Below are positions 1-6,022 of a stretch of 12,117 bases of DNA, in pieces; position 1 is the stretch's first letter; every line of letters starts with the position of its first letter. Origin of the DNA: Acidimicrobiales bacterium. GTDB lineage: Bacteria; Actinomycetota; Acidimicrobiia; Acidimicrobiales; Palsa-688. The notes under the pieces were generated by a model that searched no databases, was not told where the DNA came from, and worked only from the letters and a program-made list of their open reading frames with translations. The translations under genes and the position numbers were made by a program. Location: assembly GCA_019241495.1 (NCBI GenBank), contig JAFAWZ010000311.1, forward strand, positions 1 to 12,117, read 5' to 3'.

Positions 1-24
1 GTGCCAATTGGGCGGGGACCTGAC

Positions 25-987
25 TTACTGGATTGTCGGCTTGTCGAAAAGCGAGCCGACGGCGTTTCGTAAGCGTCGATAGTTGTCGAAGAGCCAGTCG
101 ATGTACTGGTCGTACTCGTCGCTTTTGGTGACGTCACCTGGCCGGTAGACGGCTATGCGACAGGCCCGCTTCTTCTCCAGTTCTTCCCACGACAGCGGTC
201 CGCCGAAGGCTTGCTCAATCGCGGGACGTTCAGCTTGCAGCGTCTTGTAAAGCGTCAGGCTTCCGTCTTCATCCCCGGTGTCGAGGTAGACCTCGACGCT
301 GATCCGCTGTTGATTACGAAAGCTCACGTTGAAGCCGACACCCGGAGTGAACCACAGCAGACTGGTCCAGTTCGCCGGGCCGGGTTTGTGGGCGTTGGTC
401 CAGGCCGGGTGTTCGTCGTGGATGCGTTTCAATAACCGCGTCCAGAACTCTTGGTAGAGCGGCCCCTTTCCGGCCTGTCCAGCCGCGACCTTGGCGGTCG
501 TTGCAGTGTGGGCGGCCCAATCATTCGGTTGCGCGACTAGCTCGAACAGCGGTGCCGGCGAGGACTCACCGATCTTCACCACCCCGATGCGAACCCCGAA
601 GAACCGGGCGTTCTCTCCCGCCAGCTGGTTGAGATAATCGACTGCCTGGCGGTGCTCCTCACGAAACGCGGTCGCGAGCCACACGACCGTGCGGGCCTCG
701 GTGCCCGCCGCGTAGGTGACCAGCTTGCCGAGGTGGTCGTGGTCGGTGCCGGTCAGTTGGTTCTCGACTATCAGCATACAGTCGTTGGTGTTGTCACGGC
801 CGATGAGGTCGAGGCTGAAGTCGCCGACCGTGTGCTCAGCGGTGCTGAGCTCCAAGTCGATCCCGAGCACGTTCGCGAGAACCTCGGAATTCTCCAAGAG
901 CCAGGGTGTGAAGTCGTACGCCTCATGAACCCACACCTTCCGTGCGTCCAGCGATTCCAGCCTCCCCAGCGCCTCCACGTCCCTCAT
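25..987 (-). CDS. DUF4268 protein with PD-(D/E)XK nuclease-like N-terminal region
   Basis: A 320-residue protein whose ATG at 987 is the first start after an in-frame stop at 1015-1017; no clear Shine-Dalgarno precedes it. Residues about 40-130 look like a PD-(D/E)XK nuclease-type fold: D60 in a hydrophobic strand (FSLDLIG), then E75-N-Q77 in the next strand (LIVENQL), followed by the family-typical TDHDHLGKL. Residues about 160-310 (from PLYQEFW onward, ending in a helix-rich YIDWLFDNYRRLR) match what I know of the C-terminal DUF4268 domain. DUF4268 has no established biochemical role. The acidic/ExQ arrangement makes DNA cleavage or binding plausible but unproven, since Gln replaces the usual Lys. 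It lies 198 bases downstream of a same-strand gene, at the far end of a conjugation-type cluster, so it may be cargo, possibly defence-related (inference). The family call is fairly secure; the function is not. Confidence 0.85.
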   Translation of the reverse strand: MRDVEALGRLESLDARKVWVHEAYDFTPWLLENSEVLANVLGIDLELSTAEHTVGDFSLDLIGRDNTNDCMLIVENQLTGTDHDHLGKLVTYAAGTEARTVVWLATAFREEHRQAVDYLNQLAGENARFFGVRIGVVKIGESSPAPLFELVAQPNDWAAHTATTAKVAAGQAGKGPLYQEFWTRLLKRIHDEHPAWTNAHKPGPANWTSLLWFTPGVGFNVSFRNQQRISVEVYLDTGDEDGSLTLYKTLQAERPAIEQAFGGPLSWEELEKKRACRIAVYRPGDVTKSDEYDQYIDWLFDNYRRLRNAVGSLFDKPTIQ

Positions 988-1092
988 CTTGCCATTCGCC
1001 AGCGGACTCGAACCTCATAACCCACTCCCTGGTGTCTCCAGCGCGGCCCAAAGGGGGCCCGTGGTCTGACCGACAGGTTCGGTCTCCCAGAT

Positions 1093-1104
1093 CTTGCCGG
1101 CAAG
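1093..1104. promoter_or_regulatory. 12-bp perfect palindrome in the intergenic region, possible operator
   Basis: CTTGCCGGCAAG is a perfect 12-base palindrome in the 198-base gap between the end of the 434-residue gene and the DUF4268 start, about 106 bases upstream of that ATG. It could bind a dimeric repressor. In GC-rich DNA such palindromes also arise by chance, and I see no convincing -10/-35 pair beside it. Confidence 0.2.
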
Positions 1105-1185
1105 TCGGATGCAGCCCGACTATCCACACCGCGACCGGACGCTGACCCCAGATATACGCGATACCCGAATGTGATACTGGTCCGG

Positions 1186-2490
1186 TCAGCGCTGAAGGTC
1201 GATTCCTATGTCGATCACGCTGGATGGACCTTGCAGGCTGATCGTTAGGCTCCCGGCGTCGGGATGTAGAGGCGGCCGGAAATGGAACGCTCCTTCCTCG
1301 ATCCCGCCCAGGATCTCGCGGTGAGCGACGTAGCCATCGCCGAGATCGTCGGTCGCGGTGACCACCAAATGGGAGCCGACCGATCCTCGATCCGATCCTG
1401 AGACGAAGTGGGCGGCGAGGCGATCCGGGTGTCCGACCAGGGCTTCGAAACCGAGACTGGGGCCGTCCGGGTGATCCACGATCAGGCCCAGGGCGGCGAC
1501 CTGCTGCCACGCTCCCAGAGCAGGAGCAGCCTTCAATGCGGCGGCCAGGACCGGGGGCAGAGTCGGTCCGGCCGGTCCACCCGCGATGGTGGCGTCGACG
1601 GTTTCGACTGCGACGACCAGCGGATGGCTTGCCTCGATGGCGTTCACCGACACCAGCGCGGCGGCGATCACCTCCAAAGAGGCCAGTGGGCGTTCAGGGT
1701 CGAGCAGGTGAAGCCAAACATGGTCGTGCAACTGGTCGGCCAGGTAGTGCTCCGCGGTAGAGGAGGCCGGCTCCAGCTTCCGAGCTGACACTGCGGTGGC
1801 CACCGGCGGCTCCAGACGTGCCCTGACCGGGCCGCCGGAGGTGTGGAACTCCAACCAGCTGACATCCTCGCCGGGGGGAGGGCCCAGAACGGAGCGGAGA
1901 TCCCAGCGCTGCCGTTTCCCTCCGCTGTCACTGGCGCCGCTGCTCCCTCCCAGGAGCCGGTAGCGGTCGCCGTGGTCGTCGATGACATCGGTGAACAAGG
2001 CGACCTCAGGTGGGGGCAGCGGGGCGTCTGCACTGCGTATCAGCGCTACGGGACCAGAAACTCCTGGGGCAGGTCGAGGCATCTCATGTTGCGGCCATGG
2101 AGCTGGTCCCGCGCCGCTGCAGACCAGCCATGTATCTCGATCGGTCTGCGAAACGAAGTTCGTCCCTCCTGTCCCAACCGATGCCGGCAGCACCGACCGA
2201 GCGGCTCGCACATTCAGCCAGGACGGACCGGCCAACGCAGGCGGCCGGAACCGGGATGGATGGCCGCCGGCCCTTCGGCCGCCGAGGTGAAACCCAGGTA
2301 TCACCTGTCCACTGCCGCGGGCTAGATCCTCTCGTATCTCCTCGCCGATGGCCCGGCCGGTCTCGACATCCACCGCGCCGACCACATCCAAAGCAGCGAA
2401 CGCCGAAGAGAACCGCTCCCACCAGGACTCGACGTCGGTCTCAGAGATGATCTGGTCTGCCAGATCACGAAGGAACTCCTCACCGGTCAC
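1186..2490 (-). CDS. Hypothetical protein, 434 aa, not recognised
   Basis: I do not recognise this protein. It starts at a GTG (2488-2490), only 40 bases after the stop of the NlpC/P60 gene on the same strand, so it is probably co-transcribed; the upstream Shine-Dalgarno is weak. Residues 1-60 are acidic and helical (EEFLRDLADQIISETDVESWWERF). Residues about 65-145 are Gly/Pro/Arg-rich, of low complexity and poorer in G/C-ending codons than the flanks. Residues about 160-434 look like a globular alpha/beta protein with many hydrophobic strands (ASLEVIAAALVSVNA, HPLVVAVETVDATI, SHLVVTATDD) ending in DIGIDLQR. There is no signal peptide, transmembrane helix or recognisable catalytic motif, so it is probably cytoplasmic. 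The odd middle could be a linker or could hide compensating frameshifts. The frame is open throughout and fits the neighbours, hence a moderate call. Confidence 0.55.
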   Translation of the reverse strand: MTGEEFLRDLADQIISETDVESWWERFSSAFAALDVVGAVDVETGRAIGEEIREDLARGSGQVIPGFHLGGRRAGGHPSRFRPPALAGPSWLNVRAARSVLPASVGTGGTNFVSQTDRDTWLVCSGAGPAPWPQHEMPRPAPGVSGPVALIRSADAPLPPPEVALFTDVIDDHGDRYRLLGGSSGASDSGGKRQRWDLRSVLGPPPGEDVSWLEFHTSGGPVRARLEPPVATAVSARKLEPASSTAEHYLADQLHDHVWLHLLDPERPLASLEVIAAALVSVNAIEASHPLVVAVETVDATIAGGPAGPTLPPVLAAALKAAPALGAWQQVAALGLIVDHPDGPSLGFEALVGHPDRLAAHFVSGSDRGSVGSHLVVTATDDLGDGYVAHREILGGIEEGAFHFRPPLHPDAGSLTISLQGPSSVIDIGIDLQR

Positions 2491-2514
2491 TGGCTCAGCC
2501 TGGCACAGCCGCCT

Positions 2515-2540
2515 GGTTCAGCCGGCCGGTTCAGCTGGCC
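2515..2540. repeat. Two tandem 13-bp units at the hydrolase 3' end
   Basis: GGTTCAGCCGGCC (2515-2527) is followed directly by GGTTCAGCTGGCC (2528-2540), one mismatch apart; a more degraded relative lies at 2492-2504. The block spans the stop codon of the NlpC/P60 gene (2531-2533) and most of the 40-base gap to the next gene. CCGGCC (2522-2527) and GGCCGG (2537-2542) could also pair as a 6-bp hairpin, but there is no T-run, so a terminator is not supported. Confidence 0.5.
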
Positions 2541-3496
2541 GGTCTGGTGAATCCGACCACTTCGTCTGTCCCCCATAGCGCTCCGACCCGGTCGGGGAGC
2601 GCCTCCACTCTCACGGCGGCGCCGGTGTGGGGGGCGTCGACCATCTGCCCCTGGGCGATCACGAGGCCGACGTGGGTTACGTCTTGTGGTCCGGTGCCGA
2701 AGAACACCAGATCTCCCGGCAGGAGCGGCACTCCGGCGGGGAGTTGCGGTCCACCGTCGTACTGCGCCTGTGCGGTTCGGGGCAGGTCGATGCCGGCGGC
2801 GTGGTAGCCGGCTTGGACCAGCCCGGAGCAGTCGAAACCTACGCCGGGGTCTTCTCCGCCCCATATATATGGTATGCCGACCTGGGCGACGGCCCAGTCC
2901 ACGGCCACGCCGCCGGCGGTGGTGGTCGAGACCAGCTGGGCGTCGGCGTGCTCGAATCCGGCGGCGAGGTTGAGAACCTGGGCGACGTACGCGTCGGAGT
3001 GGTTGTAGACGAACACCGCGTGGGCGACCCCGCCGGGGGTGTTGGCTCCGTTGGCGCACAGGTCGCGGGCCGCGGCGTACACGGCGTCGAGGGGGTCGTA
3101 CGGGTTGGGCGGGTTCACCCCCCCGGGCGGAACCGGGTACTGGTAGGCGGCGAAGGTGGCGGGCTCCATCTGCATCGGGCCTTCGGCGCCGGCCGGATTG
3201 GCGCCGGAGTGCACGCCGGGCAGGGTGGAGGTGCCGTTGGCGGACTCGACGGTGCCGATGGCCGCCAGCACAGTCCACGACATGCCCGGGCAGACCCCGT
3301 CGGCTTGCTGGTACACCGAGAGCATCGATCCGAGGGCGCCCAGCGGACCTGCTAGCGGTAGGGGAATCGGGAGGTTTCCGCCGCCAGGCAGCAGCGCGGA
3401 TACTGCGGCGCCGGCCGCCCCGGCGACGAGAACGACGCACAGCACGAGGGCGCCGGCGGCCCAGGCGATGTAGGAGCCCAGCTTCGATTCACCCAT
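2531..3496 (-). CDS. Membrane-anchored SLT + NlpC/P60 peptidoglycan hydrolase of a conjugation module
   Basis: A two-domain wall hydrolase of 321 aa. Residues about 8-33 form one N-terminal transmembrane segment (YIAWAAGALVLCVVLVAGAAG), so the enzyme should face the wall. Residues about 60-185 resemble a lytic-transglycosylase (SLT-like) domain with candidate catalytic E84 in GTVESANG, then GPMQM and a YNHS stretch, as in the family. Residues about 195-318 are an NlpC/P60 endopeptidase: C223 in FDCSGL, H275 in HVGLV, and D287 (QMVDAP) where the third catalytic residue is expected, 12 residues after the His. It would cut both glycan and stem peptide, the role of VirB1-like proteins in opening the wall for a secretion or conjugation channel. 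The ATG (3494-3496) overlaps the upstream stop in ATGGGTGA, implying translational coupling to the replication-relaxation gene. An ordinary cell-wall remodelling role is the alternative; the context favours DNA transfer. Confidence 0.93.
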   Translation of the reverse strand: MGESKLGSYIAWAAGALVLCVVLVAGAAGAAVSALLPGGGNLPIPLPLAGPLGALGSMLSVYQQADGVCPGMSWTVLAAIGTVESANGTSTLPGVHSGANPAGAEGPMQMEPATFAAYQYPVPPGGVNPPNPYDPLDAVYAAARDLCANGANTPGGVAHAVFVYNHSDAYVAQVLNLAAGFEHADAQLVSTTTAGGVAVDWAVAQVGIPYIWGGEDPGVGFDCSGLVQAGYHAAGIDLPRTAQAQYDGGPQLPAGVPLLPGDLVFFGTGPQDVTHVGLVIAQGQMVDAPHTGAAVRVEALPDRVGALWGTDEVVGFTRPAS

Positions 3497-4358
3497 TCGC
3501 CGACCCGTCCATGTCGCCAGCTGCCGGTTTTGGGAGGTCGGCTAGGCGGAACCGACGCCCGTCGGGCCGGGCTTGTCCGCCGACTTCGACTGGCAGCCAG
3601 ACCGAGTCGGCGGCGGTCTGGCCGGCGGTGAGGACGGCGGTGGCGACGGGCACCTCGGGGCGGGCGAGCGCTCGGCGGGCTTGGGCTTCTCGGCCGGGCC
3701 CGGGGAAGTCGAACAGCACCCACACTCGTTCTTCGGTGGCGGCGAACAAGCGGGCGTAGCGGTCGACCTTGTCGGCGAGGCGGCCGCTGGGTTCGCTGCC
3801 GGTGTCGTGCTCGAGGAGGAAGGCGGTCCGCCGGCTGTTCTCTATCCACACTCCGTAGCCGTCGGGGCGGACGAAGCTGCCCCATCTGGCGGCGCAGCGA
3901 CGGGCCGGCCACCACATCGCCAGCTGGCGGCCGGGTTGGTGGCGGGCGGAGGCGAGGAGGGAGCAGAAGAAGCCGTTGGTGCCGACCAGGTGGGTGAGCT
4001 GGGCGGAGCCGGCCAGGGCGATGGTCTTGTCGCGCCGCCAGGGCAGGTCGGAGACTTCGATGCCGCGCTCGGCGGCGATGAGGATGGCGCCGAGGGTGTC
4101 GAGCACCCAGTGCTGCGGTGCGGAGCCGCGGGCGACCAGTGGACGGAACCGGTCGAGGACTCGAAGCTGGTGGAGCTGTCCGAGTCGAAGCTCTGTCCTT
4201 CTTTGACTGTTGAAGCGGATCTGCTGGATCTGATGGGTGGTGAGAACTTGATGCTCCAGTACGAGCCTGCTTAGGTATCGGTCTCTTTCGGTTATCCGAC
4301 TGGCCGCTTCGAGGACGAGACTGTCGTCGATCCTTCTCCTACCAGCGGCGCTAGCCAC
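3489..4358 (-). CDS. Replication-relaxation family protein
   Basis: A 289-residue protein of the Replic_Relax type. Residues about 25-110 have the family's winged-helix pattern: LVLEHQVLTTHQIQQIRF, then RRTELRLGQLHQLRVLDRFRP, then WVLDTLGA. This part probably binds DNA. Residues about 120-200 (LTHLVGTNGFFCSLLASAR, then WWPARRCAARWG and VRPDGYGVW) and the following ExD-like LEHDTGSEP stretch also fit the family, which is found in actinobacterial and Bacillus mobile elements; its exact biochemistry is not established. The start is a GTG at 4356-4358 with AGGGGGA as a Shine-Dalgarno, 4 bases upstream. That RBS lies in a hairpin (4363-4382). The last 8 bases overlap the hydrolase start (ATGGGTGA). 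Its position directly after a conjugative coupling ATPase suggests a role in processing or regulating element DNA (inference). Confidence 0.85.
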   Translation of the reverse strand: MASAAGRRRIDDSLVLEAASRITERDRYLSRLVLEHQVLTTHQIQQIRFNSQRRTELRLGQLHQLRVLDRFRPLVARGSAPQHWVLDTLGAILIAAERGIEVSDLPWRRDKTIALAGSAQLTHLVGTNGFFCSLLASARHQPGRQLAMWWPARRCAARWGSFVRPDGYGVWIENSRRTAFLLEHDTGSEPSGRLADKVDRYARLFAATEERVWVLFDFPGPGREAQARRALARPEVPVATAVLTAGQTAADSVWLPVEVGGQARPDGRRFRLADLPKPAAGDMDGSANG

Positions 4359-4494
4359 CGATTCCCCCTGTATGTCGGGGGAGCGATTCGACCGGGGTCC
4401 GGGCCGGACACCAGCCGATATGCGTCGGGGTGGCCGGTCGACTCTGGGGCGACGGGCGATGCGACGCGGATTCGATCGCCATCCGAGCGGTCAT
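4351..4494 (-). CDS. Possible 47-aa bridging ORF (leader or coupling peptide)
   Basis: This short ORF fills the gap between the coupling ATPase and the replication-relaxation gene. Its ATG (4494-4492) overlaps the ATPase stop as ATGA. Its TAG stop (4353-4351) lies just inside the next gene, giving the 8-base overlap GTGGCTAG, the same length of overlap as the next junction in this operon. The peptide starts MTARMAIESASHRP and ends PRHTGGIGG; it is Pro/Arg/Ser/Thr-rich with no recognised domain, and has one Cys. About three quarters of its codons end in G or C, less than the flanking genes. Ribosomes translating it would unwind the hairpin covering the next RBS, so its value may lie in being translated rather than in the peptide. 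It may also be a chance open frame. Confidence 0.3.
   Translation of the reverse strand: MTARMAIESASHRPSPQSRPATPTHIGWCPARTPVESLPRHTGGIGG
4363..4382 (-). promoter_or_regulatory. Hairpin occluding the Shine-Dalgarno of the replication-relaxation gene
   Basis: On the minus-strand transcript UCCCCC (4382-4377) can pair with GGGGGA (4368-4363), giving a 6-bp, GC-rich stem with an 8-base loop. GGGGGA is also the only good Shine-Dalgarno for the GTG start at 4358, four bases downstream. Folding would hide the RBS and make initiation depend on ribosomes arriving from upstream. The pairing is seen directly; the regulatory effect is inferred. Confidence 0.4.
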
Positions 4495-6022
4495 TCGACA
4501 CCACCTTCTTCGCCGGAGCGGTTGCCGGGGAAGGCCTCGCCGTCGCCGTCTTGCATTACTTGCTTGGCTCGCAGCCCGCTGGCCCGGCCGTAGCGTTGGC
4601 GCGCCGCGTGGCGGACCGCTTCGGCGAGCTGTTCGTCGGGCGGCTGCGGCGGCCGGGTGCGGATGGTGAAGGCGGCGGCGGTCTTGTTGTCGACCAGCAG
4701 CCGGCAGGCGGCTTGGTGGCGGCCGAGGTGAGCCAGGTCGTGCTCGGTCACCTCTGGTTCGGTTTCTCGGGCCAGGTGGTGGGCGTCGTCGACGCTGGCG
4801 GTGAAGTAGATCTTGGAGCGGGCGTTGGCCGATATGGCTTCTCGGAGCTGGCGGGGGACCTGGGCCAGGTCTGATGGGCTAGCACCAGGGACAGGTGGTA
4901 GCCGCGGGCTTCGGCCAGCATCTCCTCCAAGGAGCGGGGGAGGGTGAGGAAGTTTTGGCATTCGTCGATGTAGACCGCTGCGTCCACCCGGGCGGCCTGT
5001 CCGAGACGGGCCCGGTGGGTGACGGCCTGCCAAAGGTTGGCCAGCACGAAGCTGCCCAACAGTCGGGATGCTTCTTCGCCGAGAGCGCCTTTGGACACTC
5101 GGGCCAGCAGGGTGCCGCCGTCGAGGACTCGTGGCATAGAGAAGCTGGAGGCGACCGGTCCCATCACGGCCCGCACGAAGTCGCGCAGCAGGAAGGCCCG
5201 CAGTTTGTTCATGACCGGGCCGACCACTTGTCCTTGGCCGGCTTCGGACAGCTCCTCATACCAGGCCCAGAACCCGCCCAGACCGGCTTGGTCATGCTCG
5301 ATGCCGGCTGTGGCTTGGCGTCGGAAGGATGAGTCTTGAAGAAGCCTCGGGACTTCGGCGAGGGTGGCAGTCTGGCCGCCGGCCGCGGCGTGTTGGACCA
5401 GGGTGAGGCAGGCGGCGCGCAGGATGTCGTCGGTGCGGGGACCCCAGTAAGCCTCGAAGATGCGCCGGAAGATGCCGACCACGTTGTCGACGACCAGGTG
5501 CCGCTCGGCGGGGTCGGCCACATCCAGCACGTTGAGGACCGGTGGAGCGGCCCGGTCGTCGGGGTCGATGATCACCGGGGCGGGAGCACCAGCGGGGTAG
5601 CGGGCCAGGATGTCGTTGACCAGGTCGCCTTTGGGGTCGATCACCACCACCCCGCGCCCGGCGGCGACGTCGTCTAAGGCGAGGTGGGTGAGCAGGGTGG
5701 ACTTGCCCGACCCGGTGGAACCCATGACGTGTAGGTGCATGCGGGCATCCGCGACGGGCAGGGCGACCGCTCGGCGGGTGCCGACCTCGGCGTCGCCCAG
5801 GACTTTGCCGATCTCGGGGATGCCCGGCGGCGGGGCTACCGGTTTGGCGCCGGCCCGCGACACCCCGGGGACGGCGATGTCTGTGGGCAGGTGGGCGAGC
5901 GCGGCGAGCTCGGACACCGACACCAGGTCACCTCGGCCCAGGCTGCGGGCGGCAACGGCTCGGGCGGGACGACGGAGGCGGTGGCGCCGGAGGTGGTTGC
6001 GTGGCGTTGCGGACCACCACAT
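4491..6022 (-). CDS. VirD4/TraG-like conjugative coupling ATPase, N-terminally truncated and frameshifted
   Basis: An ATPase that would drive DNA through a type IV secretion channel. Numbered from the ATG at 6022: Walker A GSTGSGKST at 101-109, VVVIDPKGDLV at 125-135, YWGPRTDDILRAACLTL at 192-208, FWAWYEELSE at 251-260, VMNKLRAFLLRDF at 270-282, Walker B VYIDECQNF at 350-358, and EARGYHLSLVLAHQ at 371-384. After Q384 (CAG, 4873-4871) the frame shifts by -1; the expected DLAQVPRQLREAISANA continues in the other frame to the TGA at 4493-4491. One missing base beside 4871 explains this, and no slippery heptamer is visible. The restored length is about 510 aa, while relatives have a further long N-terminal region with membrane helices. 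The first about 8 codons come from the unrelated giant gene's repeat, so the ATG at 6022 is not the natural start and real homology probably ends near 6000. It heads the operon leading to the replication-relaxation and hydrolase genes. Confidence 0.85.
5989..5994 (+). promoter_or_regulatory. GGAGGT before the GTG at 6001, apparent Shine-Dalgarno
   Basis: GGAGGT sits 6 bases upstream of a GTG at 6001 that opens the giant frame. Taken alone it is a perfect RBS. It lies inside the reverse-strand coupling-ATPase sequence, and the encoded N-terminus (ALRTTTLTFAAN) has no signal peptide and repeats an internal segment of the same protein. I therefore think it is coincidental. Confidence 0.2.

Noticed and set aside
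1000..1025. GGTTCGAGTCC on the minus strand, like a tRNA T-loop
   Set aside because: The T-stem has two mismatches of five and no acceptor, D or anticodon stems can be found upstream.
1145..1172. Minus-strand text reading GIAYIWGQ, similar to GIPYIWGG at the start of the NlpC/P60 domain
   Set aside because: Nothing further along that frame resembles NlpC/P60 (no DCSG or HVG), so it is a short coincidence rather than a gene remnant.
1133..1187. 8-bp inverted repeat GACCGGAC/GTCCGGTC near the stop of the 434-aa gene
   Set aside because: The loop is 39 bases, there is no T-run, and the right arm overlaps the stop codon; not a credible terminator.
2861..2872. Perfect palindrome CCATATATATGG in GC-rich DNA
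   Set aside because: It encodes part of the conserved PYIWGG motif of the NlpC/P60 domain; the protein sequence explains the AT-rich spot.
2487..3440. 317-codon Arg-rich minus-strand frame over the hydrolase gene
   Set aside because: It overlaps the SLT+NlpC/P60 frame, which has clear catalytic motifs, and its own composition is Arg/Pro/Gly noise.
4292..4504. 70-codon minus-strand ORF starting GTG GTG at 4504
   Set aside because: It ends deep inside the replication-relaxation gene in another frame and has no properly spaced RBS. The 47-codon frame (4494-4351) fits the gene junctions better.
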